Positions 24,266 to 36,103 of a stretch of 64,000 nt of DNA are shown here, one piece after another. A program made the position numbers and the translations under genes. The notes below the pieces were generated by a model that had not been told where the DNA came from, did not search any database, and saw only the letters and a list, made by a program, of their open reading frames with translations. Origin of the DNA: Trichobilharzia szidati (lineage: Eukaryota; Platyhelminthes; Trematoda; Strigeidida; Schistosomatidae); contig OX235279.1 of NCBI GenBank assembly GCA_944472155.2, positions 115,498,110 to 115,562,109 on the forward strand, read 5' to 3'. Each line of letters opens with the position of its first letter. Positions within the stretch are counted from its first letter, which is position 1.

Positions 24266-27030
24266 GTGGAGTCTGGAACAATATGATTGTGCAACTTTTG
24301 TTAGATGTTACAAATGGAAACATTGTACATAACCTTTGTTTAAGACGATTCGTTGCAAAATACACATAACTTTGGAGTACGAGTCAAAATACAGTGTGCT
24401 GCTCGACTTTTCGTTTTCTCACTAATAGTGTTGTATCATTTGGATTTTGAAGGAACCTCTCGTCTGAAGACTATTCTACAACCAGTGCACAGCTTTTACC
24501 ACTGTAACAATAGGAGGCAAGACACGGGAGCCAAGGTATATTTTTCATTAATCAGACCACTGTTTATATATCTACAGTTTATATTCATTAACCAATCACT
24601 GAGCGTGTGATTTCGGCTTACATCCGTCGACATGAAATAGAATGTTCAAATATACATAGTATTCTGTTGCTGATGTAGTATTTAACTTTGGGAAAGTATT
24701 CTGTCTCTAACATCAAATGGAATGTTCAAATAGATATATCGTATGGTATTCTGTTGTTAATGTCAAACTGAACTGTGGGAACATGTGAGAACTGCATTCC
24801 GTTGGCACACATTGTCTGTATCACACCATCACACCAGGAGACATGACTTCAGCAGTGAATACTTCTGTGGACTATATTAATAATTTGTGGCAGTGGACTT
24901 TAACTGTATCACCAAGTTACCATTAATTTATATAACTCGTTAGCTGTATTTTTATAATATGCGGTTACAAAATCATTTCATTAACTTGGATTTGCGTTCT
25001 AATATTTGTTCCGTCACCGAGGTTTCTATTAAGTCTCCAACTAACCAACAATCGAATACTATGCAAATCTTTTTTAAGCATAGAAACATGCATGATATGT
25101 AAAACCTATCTTAGATAAATGAATTCGTGATTATCCTGAATTAGGCCACCTTAGTAACAAATAATTTAGTTTACACATATGTGAAGCAGACTAAAGTTGT
25201 TACCCCTTCTAGCCAGAAAGTTAAACTTTTGCATAACCATTTCTTTACACACTTTTTAACCCCTCTTAGTTTACTAGGTTGTCTATAGCCCTGATGGTAT
25301 GGAGTGTAGCTAACAAATTCATTACTAAAGAAACGGAAAATAAAAATACCATCATTTCTGGTTTGATTTAAGAATAATCCTTCATCTGGGCTAAAGATTC
25401 ATTTTTGTTTTCCAATACAATATAGTTTCAAAGAGGCTACTTTTTTTGAAAGTTACAGAATCCAATGAATTACTCTTCTGAGAGGACGTAGCAATGTGGT
25501 ATTCGAAACAGAATGAGAACTTTCAAACTTGCAAGCATTCTACAGAATTCTTTTCCTTTCAAAGTAGTAAATCAGGAGTGACATCAACAGTTAATTCTGA
25601 AATAAATACTAAAGTTAACGGATAAGAAGGGAATGGCCTATAAAAGTACATTTTGAAATCCACTGACTAATGGCCAACAAGATTCACGTAGTGATGCCTT
25701 TGAAACAGTTGCATTGAATGCTTTACAGAGAATTAAATACCTATTTTTGAGAAACTGTATGGTTCATCATTTTTGCTGTCTTACTGGGAAATACAGCCAC
25801 TTGTCAGTGAATAAAACAAGATGCTGCCATTTCGGCAAAATATGGACCTTTTTTCTAAATCACATGATAGGCTAATACTCCAACAATCTTAGGCTTTACA
25901 CGTTCACATGATGCAAATATTTATAGTGGCATCAATATTCTAAATCTTTATTTGATGCAACACATATGGTCAGACAAATGTGTACTGATTCATGTGAGCA
26001 CACGTGCTAATAAATGCCTACACGGCCCGATAACTTTAAAAAGAGAATTGATTTTCGCTGCAGAATATGTAGTCATCAGTCTGATTCATGAACAGTTAGT
26101 TTGTGAGATATAAAAATAAAGCTTATAAATGTGACTATGCGAACGTAACATGAAATAAGTGTTCAGCAATAACTTCAATAAATCAAATCAGTCAAGTATG
26201 CCATTTCAGTTCTAAATTTTCGCTTTCCTTTTCCTATAGAAAAAATTCCATTCTTGGTGAGAATTCAGACAACATTACGCTATAGATGAATGCAAATTTT
26301 CTAGCTGTCGAAAAAATATCAAGGCTCCATTATTAATTTTAAATATCATAGTTTCCTTAAGTTAGCTGGAATAAAGTTTGAAAGAGCAGCTGATTTTGTA
26401 AATATAAGACATCTATGGTGGTTAAACTTGAACTGTCAAATGAATCAGCTTTCAAAAAGCACTTGAGGTCCTGAATCCTAACTTACTAGTAGCCCTGTGT
26501 GCTGGGATTTTGTTTTCAAAAGGTTAACAATGAAACAGTACAGAAGAACTTATTTTCATATATGCTCACCTCAAACCGCTGAAGCGGTGTTCCATTTGTT
26601 ACACAGCAGAATCAAAGTATGTTGAACGTATTTGGCGTCTATGTAAGTATAAAGAACCAATTCTGGTCAGCCTACAAACTTCAGGAGTATATTCAACCAC
26701 GCGGGAAACCGCTTTGACGTCTACTACATAAATGTTTACAGAAACACTCGAGATCTTATGCTATGATAGAATCAGGTTACTCCAAAGGATAAAGTACGAT
26801 TATTTGGTGATGTGGGCATTTCATTTCATACTAACTTAAAAAATCAAGCCGATATAGGCGACAGTCATTTGTCACTCCTGCGTTTCCAACACTTAATTAC
26901 TTCAAAAAATCATTTTTATTGAAACTGAAAAACACCACATCCGTCAAATAAGTTAAATCGCCTGTTACTGACAACAAAGTGAAATATACCTCAGTTAATT
27001 TCACTTTCATCACAGCTGTATTCCTTTATT
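24266..27030. other. No gene seen
   Basis: AT-rich sequence without a supported gene, apart from the tandem duplication at 24631-24790. Confidence 0.5.
24631..24790 (+). repeat. Two-copy tandem duplication, about 80 bp period
   Basis: 24631-24710 and 24711-24790 share the frame CATNAAATNGAATGTTCAAA, a variable middle, TATTCTGTTG, and AACTTTGGGA or AACTGTGGGA. Divergence is moderate. No coding meaning seen. Confidence 0.65.
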
Positions 27031-29620
27031 TGTGTTTTTATTATTATTATTATTGTTCCCTTGGGTTTCTAGTGGAACATAGGGCTTCAACTGCACGCCT
27101 CCACTTGCTTCTGTCTTCTCCTGTACTTTTCACTTGCATCCATGTTAGTCCATACTGTTTCAGCTCCTCTTCACGCGATCTCCTCCATGTCACCCTTGGA
27201 CGTCCCACTCGCCGCTTCCCTTTCGGGTTCCACTCGAGCTATGGTGAGACATGCGATGTCACCCAACGGCCTCCTCAGCGAGTGTCTAATCCATCTCCAC
27301 TTTCTCCTGCATATTTGTTGAGCGATTGGTTCTTGTTTTGTTTGTTCTTGTTGATGATTCTTTCCGGCCATCTGATCTTCAGTATAGAACGAAGACAGTT
27401 GTTGATAAAGGTCTGCAACAGGCTGTTGGAAATATTCTTTGTGACCCGCCAAGTTTCTGATCCGTATAGAAGAACTGACTGACTTGACGTTTGTATTGAA
27501 AATCCGAATTTTGTTGTTGATACTGAGTGACGAAGATTTCCAGATTGGTTTCAGGTTGATGAATGTGTTTCTCGCCTTCCCGATTCTCGAGTTGACATCC
27601 TCGTCCGTTCCTCCTGTAGTTGAGACAATGCTCCCTAGATAAGTGAATGAAGTAACCTCTTTCAAATCCCTCCCGTTGATGGTGGTTGGCGCTGGATGTT
27701 GCTGTTGTTGTTGTCGTTGCTTGGTTATTTTCATAACCTCCGTCTTGTCTATGTTCACCTGGAGTCCTGTCTTTGCTGCTTCTTCGACCTGTTTGTCGAC
27801 TTTCGCTTGTAAGTCTTCGATTTTGTGTGACATCAAACATAAATCATCCACGCGCGAAATCCAGGTCTTCTAAGTTCTTCACGTTGGTCCAAGATATCCC
27901 TGTCTTCTTGTTTCCCACTGTCTGACGCATAATCCAGTCCACCACAATTAGGAATATCATTGGTGATAATAAGCACCCTTGTCTGACTCCTGTGTTTGCT
28001 CCAAACGCCTCGCTGAGTTTTCCGTTGTGCATCACTTGACATGTGCCGTTGTCGTACAGCTGTTGAATAAGGTTGATGAATATTTGGGGTACGCCGTAGT
28101 ACTCGAGTAGTTTCCAAATTACTTTGCGGTCAACGCTGTCGAAAGCCTTCTCAAAGTCTATAAAGTTGAGGTAGAGGTTTGATTGCCATTCCATGCTTTG
28201 TTCGATGATGATGCGTAGAGTTGCAATTTGGTCAGAACATGATTTGCCTTTCCTGAATCCAGCTTGTTCTGGTCGGAGTTCTGCATTCAGTGCGTTCTTT
28301 ATTCTCTCCAGGATGATGCGACTCTTTTATAGATTTCACTTTTGTTGATCTCTTCCCGGATAGAGATTTGGTTTTCTGATATAATTTCCTCAGGTCCCTT
28401 TTGCCTACTGCCTTCTCAGCTTCAGTGGCCAGATTGTCGTAGAATAGTCTTTCGTCGTTCTTAGCACTCTTCTTCACGTCTTTCTTGATTCAGTGCAGTG
28501 TAAGCTGAACTCAGCGTCTCTTTCTCTTGTTCGTCTTTGGATTGAATCATTTTCTGTTTCACCATTCTACTCTGTTCTGTTGGCTTCCAAGTGTCCGTTG
28601 AGAGCCATTCCTTGTCTTGTTTCTTCTTTCTTCCTAAAACCGTTGAACACGTTTCGTTGAAAATTATATTCAGAGAGTTCCAGTGGTCTTCCACGGATGA
28701 TTCCTGGGTGGCGCCACGTAGTGTTTCCTGCTTTGTTCTGACATTTGCAGTGAAAATGTCCTGTGTGATTGTGTCCTTCAGTTTTTGAGTGTTGAACTTG
28801 CATTGTGGCCTATCCCCAGCTATCCTCGAGGCTTTTAGCTTCACCTTGAAAGTCCCATGTACTAGATGGTGGTCTGGACCCACATCTGCTCCTCTCTTCG
28901 ATCTTGTGTCCAGTAGGCTCCGTCTCCACTTCCTTGAGATTGAAATGAAGTCTATCTGGTTTTTGGTGTGTCCATCTGGTGAAATCCATGTCGCCTTGTG
29001 TATATCCTTGTGTTTGAACACACTGCCACCAATCACCAAATCATTGAAGGCGCAGAAGTCTGAAAAGAGTTCACCGTTGTCGTTCATTTCACCGAGAGCC
29101 TCACGACCCCTGGTGAGTTCTCTTCCTGTATTGTCTCCTCCCAGATTCGCATTCATGTCACCCGTCAGGATTTTGATATCGCCATTTGGGACATTGTCCA
29201 TTACTGTTTGTAGTTGTCTGTAGAAGGCCTCCTTCTTCTCTTTCTCTGAGACGTTTGTAGGCGCATAGCATTGAATGATTGTAACCTTCCATCCTTTTGA
29301 GTTGAACCTGGCTGTCATTATCCTGGAGGAGATTGGTTTCCACTGCATGAGGGCTTTGGCTGATGTTGGTGACACCGTAATGGCCACTCCCTCGGTGTGC
29401 TCGTGGTTGTCCTCTGGGAGACAGGAATAGATTACTGTCTCTCCAGTTGATATTGGCACCTTCCACATCCGTTCCATCTGCTCTCGCAGATTCCGAACAC
29501 TTCTATTTTATATCTCCTCATTTCTGCGGCTACCTGAGCAGCCTTTCCAGTTTCGTACATTGTACGAACATTCCACGTCCCCATCCTTATTTTTGCTTTA
29601 TTTGTTATAATCCACATAAT
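27031..29620 (-). mobile_element. RTE-type LINE, nearly complete but inactivated
   Basis: On the minus strand this encodes, in order, an AP-like endonuclease and a reverse transcriptase. The endonuclease starts TWNVRTMYETGKAAQ (about 29575), a frame shift follows near 29480, then LTGDMNANLGGDN, WISPDGHTKNQIDF and DVGPDHH (frame 29477-28461). RT motif A is FIDFEKAFDSVD (frame 28194-27844) and motif B is GVRQGCLLSP. The stretch from the linker KVKSIKE directly to RIILERIKN lacks the early RT motifs, so more than 100 codons appear deleted near 28325. A 4 bp insertion near 27850 splits the catalytic FADD codons. The C-terminal region (TYLGSIVSTTGGTDEDV) is also frameshifted. The 3' end is AATAATAATAATAATAA at about 27040-27056, the usual RTE tail. 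Schistosome RTE elements such as SR2 are the likely relatives; I do not assign a named family. Confidence 0.88.
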
Positions 29621-31420
29621 CGGTAGCTGAATGGCTATACATATAAGATTCGTCAATGGCATAACCTCACTAAAGTTTATGATTCAAGTACTATTGCTGA
29701 TATAATATTCTTTTCCGAAGTAGATCAAAATACGTAGCACTAGTCTGAATTACTCACATCTTGAATAATTTATAGTCAGGAGTATGTTAAGAAAATACAC
29801 TAATTTGACATTTCTCTACGTTATGAAAACGCATTTAATAACTTAACTGAGAACTGACTACTTCACTGATAAGACCAACAATTTGGAAGCATTCGTCGGA
29901 AGTCCAATTTTCGATATTTATTAGAACCATAGATCCTCTGTTACAACCTATGAATTTCCAAAAACAGCAAGCAGTTTCAAACAGTTTTTATGATTAATCC
30001 ATTAGAAAGTTTGCTTGAGAAACATTAGAAAAATATGCTTAGCTGGTGATAGAAAGTAAGTTAAACATTTACTTCTTCATTCAATTCATAGGTGGAACGA
30101 GTAATTGCTGTTGTGAAACATAGGAGGAATACCTCTCGAATATAACCTTTGCAGTTTTATTCCTGTTTTCTGTTGAGATTTTGTATCTTTGTGCGAAAAC
30201 AATGTTATCAGCATTTTTCATTGGCTGCATCGGCATTCAGAAAAGGGTTCATCCTGAAAAACGACATTATATATGCTTTTTCCTTAACAAAACTGGTATT
30301 TTTCTTTTTTGGAAAAATGTCATTACAATCATTTTGCCTTTCCTGGATAAATGAACTGTATATTTGTCTCCCTCTTATTTCACTGTAATTAGATATTAGT
30401 GGTTTTCTGTTACATTTTCACGGATTGAAATTTAATATATAGACACTTGTTTGATCTGACTTTGTTGAAAATATTCCTATTCTATTGAGGTGTTTAACAG
30501 TCGTTTCTAACCTATTATTTTCAAAACAAATTTGTTACATTTTTATTGAGGTAACTGTTATTAAGTATTCAGTTTCTTGGAGATATTGATGGGATATATT
30601 TCCACTAGACATTGTACTGTCCTATGATAGTAATGAACACTTGTTTGATTTCTTTGCAGAATGTATTCAACTACGATTCACTCATGAATTCAGCAGGCTT
30701 TATAGAGGAGAACTACTTTAGTATGTAGGGAGCGTCTAGACCATAAAAATTGTACTGTTTTGGAAAACTACCTAATAATTAGAAATTTAAGCATCTACTG
30801 AAACCTAGCCAATTGAAGCAGTAAGTTTACTGCATATGATTTCCAAATACATGCCTGTATATAGCAGCGGCTAGTCTTATACAAATACTGGTTATAAAGA
30901 TCAATGTTTCTCCAGTCTACTTCACACCTGCTCGATAAGTGGACTTCTCTTGTGTATGTGCGGAAGAAAATGAACACTTAACTGTTGAATAGTATTTCTC
31001 TAGAAGTGTCGACAGCAATATACTTCATTCAACCACATTTAAACCTACTACTAGCAGCTTGCTCATGGATTTCATTCAAGCGAAACTATATTGAAAACCG
31101 ATATTACTACCCTATTCAGATTCCCACAAGTTAGAAAGAAATCAGAAAACATTTTTCCAATGATATAGAGGATCTACAGTGAAATACAAACACAGATATG
31201 TAGTACACCAGAATACAAATATATATATACATATATATATCAAATAACCAAGTATTCAATCGGAAAGAGACTAAAGTAAATGGATCTCCTGAAAGATACT
31301 GAAGTAAACCTTATTGCAATGAGACCAGACAGAGGAAATGCTCAGCTTGGCACTTAGAAAAACTCTTCAATAGACCACCACCTCATAAAATGTCCAGAAA
31401 TAACACTAACAAACACAGTG
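29621..31420. other. No gene seen
   Basis: AT-rich sequence. A TA/TACA microsatellite lies near 31218-31240. Around 31289-31350 the plus strand gives LLKDTEVNLIAMRPDRGN, faintly like the Penelope RT start (ILVRPDNG near 12240), too short to call. Confidence 0.45.
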
Positions 31421-32190
31421 ATTTCAGTGTCCATATATGATTCAGAGACTTGGCGATCGTTTCCAATCAGCATTTTCAGCAGGTTACAGACTTTCATCAA
31501 CATCTACTGTGGTGAGAGCTGTCTGCTAGCCAGAATTGGTAGACAGCAATTTACGTCAATGTTTACGTCCCATATCTTGGTCATGAGAGCAAAACAAGAA
31601 CAAAGATTAACTCAACAACTAATCACAGCAAACTTTGCGTGGGCGGATACGATTCGCACATATATGGTCTGACCTTCAAAGAAACAGCCATAAAGGGATG
31701 GCAGATTAACTTTCAACGAGAAAACAATCAATCAGAAGACACTGTTTCTCTGTTAATAATTACGAATAATAATGTACATAAAAATATACAAATATCTCTT
31801 GGTTTTCTCAATAAACGATCTGATGCCTGAACCTTATCTTCTGCCGTCACGCTACCTTCGCCAGATACTAAAGATCAGATGACCAATTAAAAAGGATAAA
31901 TAACAAGGTATTCTAGCCAAAAACACCAAGAACGTAACACCCAAAAAATATGCGGAAGGAAATGGTATTTGACTGGATGTAGACTTCATGTGCCAGGCCG
32001 TTGACTAGAATCCGAAAAGGAAGCGGCGACATGAGTGCCCTAGCGTGACACGGTGGAGATCATGTGAAGAGGAGATGAAATTCCGTTGAAAATAGAAGAG
32101 ACAGATGAAAGTGATTGCAGAAAACTGAGCGGAATAAAGATGTTTAGCTGAAGCCCTCCGCTCCAGTCGAACTGTCAAAATGAGTAGTAA
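31421..32190 (+). mobile_element. RTE-type LINE, 3' fragment split by a repeat
   Basis: The first part encodes ISVSIYDSETWRS and FSRLQTFIN, matching LLYGSETW...RLQTFIN of RTE C-termini (compare 63595-63670). After the repeat at 31510-31850 the LINE resumes: 32005-32080 gives an eroded NPKRKRR...TRWRSCEEEM and the end GCTGAAGCCCTCCGCTCC. It is 5' truncated and dead. Confidence 0.7.
31510..31850 (+). repeat. About 310-340 bp interspersed repeat, copy B
   Basis: Starts TGGTGAGAGCTGTCTGCTAGC and ends near AATAAACGATCTGATGCCTG and CTTATCTTCTG. It matches copy A at 13270-13580 and is about 30 bases longer (an extra stretch near 31609-31635). It lies inside an RTE fragment. An AATAAA sits near the 3' end in both copies. 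Confidence 0.7.
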
Positions 32191-33589
32191 TATTAGCAAG
32201 CTAATTATAACAATTACAACTATATTCTCTTTGTCCGCCAGTCTATATAGCATATTCCATCATGTCACATTCAAAACTGCTTTTGGTCAAATTCGTCCTA
32301 TTTTTAATAATCCTTCATCCTAGAAATTTTCTTTAAAATGATAAAGAACATGTAAGTGCATTGAAGTTTGTACATAGTAACGCTGCCAAAAATCCTGTCA
32401 GATTGCAGAGGCAGGTAATTCTCCAGAATTATTAGTCATAGTATTCCTCACTGAACATCGGATGCTAATCTTCACTGCTTAATTCTACTTCTTTAGATGA
32501 AGGCTCACGGTCAAGCATCCGCGCCATTTAACACGCCATCATGTTACGTCCGTTCGTGAACGATCCCCAGCTAGTTAAGCAGTCAACCTCGCACTACGAT
32601 TTGGTCCCGAAATATAACTCGTAATTTGGACGATCACTTTGGTGTTTTCCTTTATGTTTGGTCTACGGGGAACGAATGCTATAGAAGTTGCTGGTATTAG
32701 ATCTCGCGTTAGCATACATCGTACTATACGTAAACGTCAGCACCCTCAGTCTCTAAAATGTCATTGGTAGCACGTTCTGTTCACTGCCATCATTCTGTTT
32801 GACCTTGCACGCCATTATTCTTGGTAGATTGGAAGTGTAAATAGTGTTGACTGAGACAAAACACTTAATAAGACTGTGTGGGACGGTAGTCATAATTATT
32901 CAAAATCTGAAACCATTCCGGATATTCCACTACTTCCAAGTGTTTGTTCACGTATAATTATCTATACGCCTTTCACTATGAATTCATACAAGTTATTAAT
33001 ATATAATATAATATATATTTATTCCTGTCTATGTAGGAGACACCAACGCAATTTTACTATTTGGAACACTGACAGCTACGTGAACAATGTGTTTCCGAGT
33101 TGGAAGAAGGATGACATCCTCCAGTTTATGACAGAAAGTAGCCGTAACGTCTTGTTGGTTTTCATAACACTTCATCTCATGTGCCACAGTAGAATTCTTG
33201 TAATTTCGCGGCCAGGAAATATGACGCGTTTTTAATAACAATAATTTGCTTTATTCCAAAACAGTACTTGCGATACAGAGTGGAATTCTCAGCATTTTTT
33301 ACTACAGTATTGCATCCATTTAATACATTATCAACAAATAGAATTCTACATAGATTAAGGAAATCTCAGTTCATTATGACAACAACATATTGGGATGTCG
33401 GTAGCAAAGCCAAAGTTGAACAGTGTTTGAAAGTGTTCGAAAAGAAGGTGCTATCATATTTACTGGTGTAAGCGGAAGGAAGAAACAAAGCAGCACATAA
33501 CGGAAAAAAAAGAGAGAGAAAGGGAAAAGAAAGAAAGAAAATGTTGTACCTATAAATGATATGAGTTGGAAAGACGAGGTCCAGTTTTA
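32191..33589. other. No gene seen; purine-rich tract
   Basis: No recognised gene. 33020-33050 (CTATGTAGGAGACACCAACG) is similar in inverse orientation to a stretch near 41270, so part of this is a dispersed repeat. A purine tract (A/G only) lies at about 33500-33540. Confidence 0.5.
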
Positions 33590-33945
33590 CTATTGCCTAT
33601 TTAATGAATTATAGGTGTCACGCTTAATGCTTTCTTTATCGCACAGAACACGAGCTAAGTAGGGTGTGGTTGAGTTTTTGTACTTGCTGGTGCGAGCATA
33701 TAGTTTTCTATGTAGGCTTCTGGTTTTGCCTGATGAGATGCAAGGGGAGAGTTGTGAGTGAAGAGGGTGGTGTGAGTTAGATAAAATGGATTTGGCCCAT
33801 TTTTCACATGAGTCCATGTGCCTGCCGACCAGAATATGAACAAGCTGGTTAAGTGGCACGTTGCTTACCCTGCTGACAACCATTTCTTCAGAGTAGTATA
33901 CATTGCTGGTAGTTGTTGTACCCCCTGCTCTGGGTAGCTTCATTA
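33590..33945 (-). pseudogene. LINE C-terminal fragment (same family as 53411-55290)
   Basis: The minus-strand frame ends with VVSRVSNVPLNQLVHILVG, SHHPLHSQLSPC, KLYARTSKYKNS and PYLARVLCD. The family at 53411 has the matching KVVSRVSAVLLNKLV and YARTNKYKNCAVP. It is the end of a non-LTR reverse transcriptase protein, truncated at its 5' side, here with an intact reading frame of 117 codons that could be mistaken for a gene. Confidence 0.7.
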
Positions 33946-34608
33946 AGAGGCTCTAATTTTTCTTCTAGACAACGAAATCAGTAATAACTTCACAGCAAAA
34001 TTATAATTCATTCGAATCGGGTAATGACGGCGTAGTTAGTGCGCCTTTAAGTGATTAACGCATGCGGCAGTTGATGACACCTTATTCTCATCAGTGCGAA
34101 ATTTCTCTTACTGTTGTTCATGACTTGTGTCATTCTAACCCCACGAACTGATCCAGTTGGACAGCAGAAAATCCCCAATACAGGTGTCAGTGACACATTC
34201 ATCTAAGATGAGTAGGTCAGTCCTCCCTTAGGCTTACCTTCGTCTTCTTCCCACATATAACCTCGATAATGGAATAAATTTGCGTTTGATTTGGAAAATG
34301 AACAAAGGGAATCGGACAAATTGGTATGTAGATTAAACTAAGAGAAAAGAGAAAGTTATTCACTAGGGCTTATAATAAGCCATCGTACTCTGGTAGACAC
34401 TAAGAATTCAGGTCATCACATCCAGTATTCCTGAAGGTCGGTTAGGTTGCGTGTCTGACTATCAGAACCTATACAATGAAATGAGACAGACAGAAGAAGC
34501 ATTGGCGGTGAATAACAATCACATACAATCATTAGGAGGTCAAAATATGACATAATAGTAGTGAGACTGACGAAAACACAATTATACAGAACTCAAAGCA
34601 ACGACACT
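33946..34608. other. No gene seen
   Basis: Sequence leading up to the gypsy 5' LTR. No feature recognised. Confidence 0.5.
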
Positions 34609-35070
34609 TAAGGAGTCCTCAAAAATAAACTTATCCAAATTTTACTATTATGTAAAAAATGAACATATTGTACACTACTTTGTTTTAACCAAAAACTCTG
34701 TACTTTGAACTTCCCTCGAGTTTTAAATAAATATATAATTCTGCCTTCGACTCTCCGTCTTCTCCACCATCTCAACTGCCGTCGATCAATTATAACAACC
34801 TGCTTTCTATCTCGAATTTTTGCAGGATCACCGTAGCCTCCTACTACGCACTTTGGTCGACCTCCGGCAACGTCAACTCTGGAGAATTAGAACTGGAGCA
34901 GTCTTCCCGCAGCACTTCTGGAATCCATTACGTTTATTGTGGAATTTGGATCTTTGTAAACCCAAGTAACAAAACTTTAATATATTCTTCCCGTAAACTC
35001 AATTGATTTGGTATTTTGTTTTCTATTTGAATTTTGGTTAATAAGCTAACAGAGCAAAAGGTCCACCACA
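34609..35070 (+). repeat. 5' LTR of the gypsy element
   Basis: Identical to the 3' LTR from 34612 on. The first bases read TAAGGAG where the 3' copy has TGTGGAG, so the canonical TG terminus has been altered in this copy. Ends CCACCACA. An AATAAA-type signal (TTTTAAATAAATATA) lies near 34725, and a T-rich initiator or promoter is not obvious. Confidence 0.9.
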
Positions 35071-35075
35071 ATAAT

Positions 35076-35092
35076 TGGTGAGCCGCTTTTGG
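35076..35092 (+). other. Probable primer binding site
   Basis: TGGTGAGCC starts five bases after the 5' LTR. TGG is complementary to a tRNA CCA end, and TGGTGA.CC resembles the complement of a tRNA-Trp 3' end, the primer reported for the CsRn1/Kabuki clade. The match decays after nine bases. Confidence 0.5.
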
Positions 35093-35212
35093 AACACGGA
35101 TTATTTTCACGTATCTATATACTTATTTTTGCTATTTTGTACTTTCATTGCAATTTTTTGTCGGTGGTCTCATATTTGTATTCCCCTTTGTACCAATATT
35201 CTCACACCTATA

Positions 35213-36103
35213 ATGTCGTCACATACTCAGCCCGGTATATCAACTGAACAGGGATCTGGCAGCGAGGCACAGGCCACAATAAATGCCATATCTGATTTTC
35301 GGCTACCACAATACGGCTTTGCAGAGCCACGAATTTGGTTTGGAGTTGTCGAGCCGTTGTTGGAAGCACGGGGTATTAAATCTCAGATAGCCAAATATGG
35401 CGTCGTGCTGGCAGAACTTCCTCCGTCAGTGTTAACGGAAATCAGTGATTTCATCGAAAACCCCCCGACGGAAAACCAATATGAAAAACTTAAAGCTCTT
35501 CTTATACAACGGACCAGTTTGTCAGACGAGAAAAGGATCCAACAATTACTCACGGGTTGCGAGCTAGGAGCGCGTAAACCCTCCCAGCTCCTTAGACATA
35601 TGCGCCAGTTAATAGGAAACCATAAAGTTGATGAGGTTGTGCTGAGACAAATGTGGTTGCAACGTTTACCCAGGAACGTTCAACAAATTTTAATCATCTC
35701 GGGAAAGTCGTATGATTTAGACTCACTAAGCGACATGGCAGATAGTATTGTAGATGTTTTATCAGACAACACCATAGGTCAGATTGCATCTGACAGTGCA
35801 ACACCATCTCAGTCCACACCTACGGCAGACACACCAATACTCGCCGCCATTGCAGACTTAGCGGCAAGGATTGACAAGTTGGAAACAAATAGATCTGATC
35901 GACGAGTCCAGAGGTGGAGTTCACGAGCAAGGTCACCATCACATAGACGATGTCTCTCCCGACAGCGTTCCCGCATGTCTTCTAGGGACATTAATATATG
36001 TTGGTATCATAGGAAGTTTGGACGTCATGCTCTGAAATGTGTCAAACCGTGCATCTTTAGTGAAGAGAATCAGGCTCAGGGAAACGTCTCAGCCAGACAG
36101 TGA
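35213..36103 (+). CDS. gag: Gag of the gypsy element
   Basis: 296 residues from the first ATG of the frame; the frame is open further upstream but has no ATG before 35213. The early part ([20 protein letters not shown], about residues 27-46) matches the start of the capsid region of CsRn1-like Gag, followed by [14 protein letters not shown]. Near the C-terminus a basic Arg/Ser region (RARSPSHRR) precedes a C-X2-H-X9-C-X3-C finger (C262-W-Y-H ... C-V-K-P-C), an unusual form in place of the CCHC knuckle and typical of this clade. Gag forms the particle and packages the RNA. The stop TGA overlaps the pol ATG in TGATG. Confidence 0.9.
   Translation: MSSHTQPGISTEQGSGSEAQATINAISDFRLPQYGFAEPRIWFGVVEPLLEARGIKSQIAKYGVVLAELPPSVLTEISDFIENPPTENQYEKLKALLIQRTSLSDEKRIQQLLTGCELGARKPSQLLRHMRQLIGNHKVDEVVLRQMWLQRLPRNVQQILIISGKSYDLDSLSDMADSIVDVLSDNTIGQIASDSATPSQSTPTADTPILAAIADLAARIDKLETNRSDRRVQRWSSRARSPSHRRCLSRQRSRMSSRDINICWYHRKFGRHALKCVKPCIFSEENQAQGNVSARQ

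Noticed and set aside
27379..27840. 153-codon minus-strand ORF rich in Gln and Thr
   Set aside because: Out-of-frame reading of the RTE C-terminal region.
28789..29223. 144-codon plus-strand ORF
   Set aside because: Antisense shadow of the RTE endonuclease, which is conserved on the minus strand.
32876..33235. 119-codon plus-strand ORF
   Set aside because: Overlaps a dispersed repeat and has no protein-like pattern.
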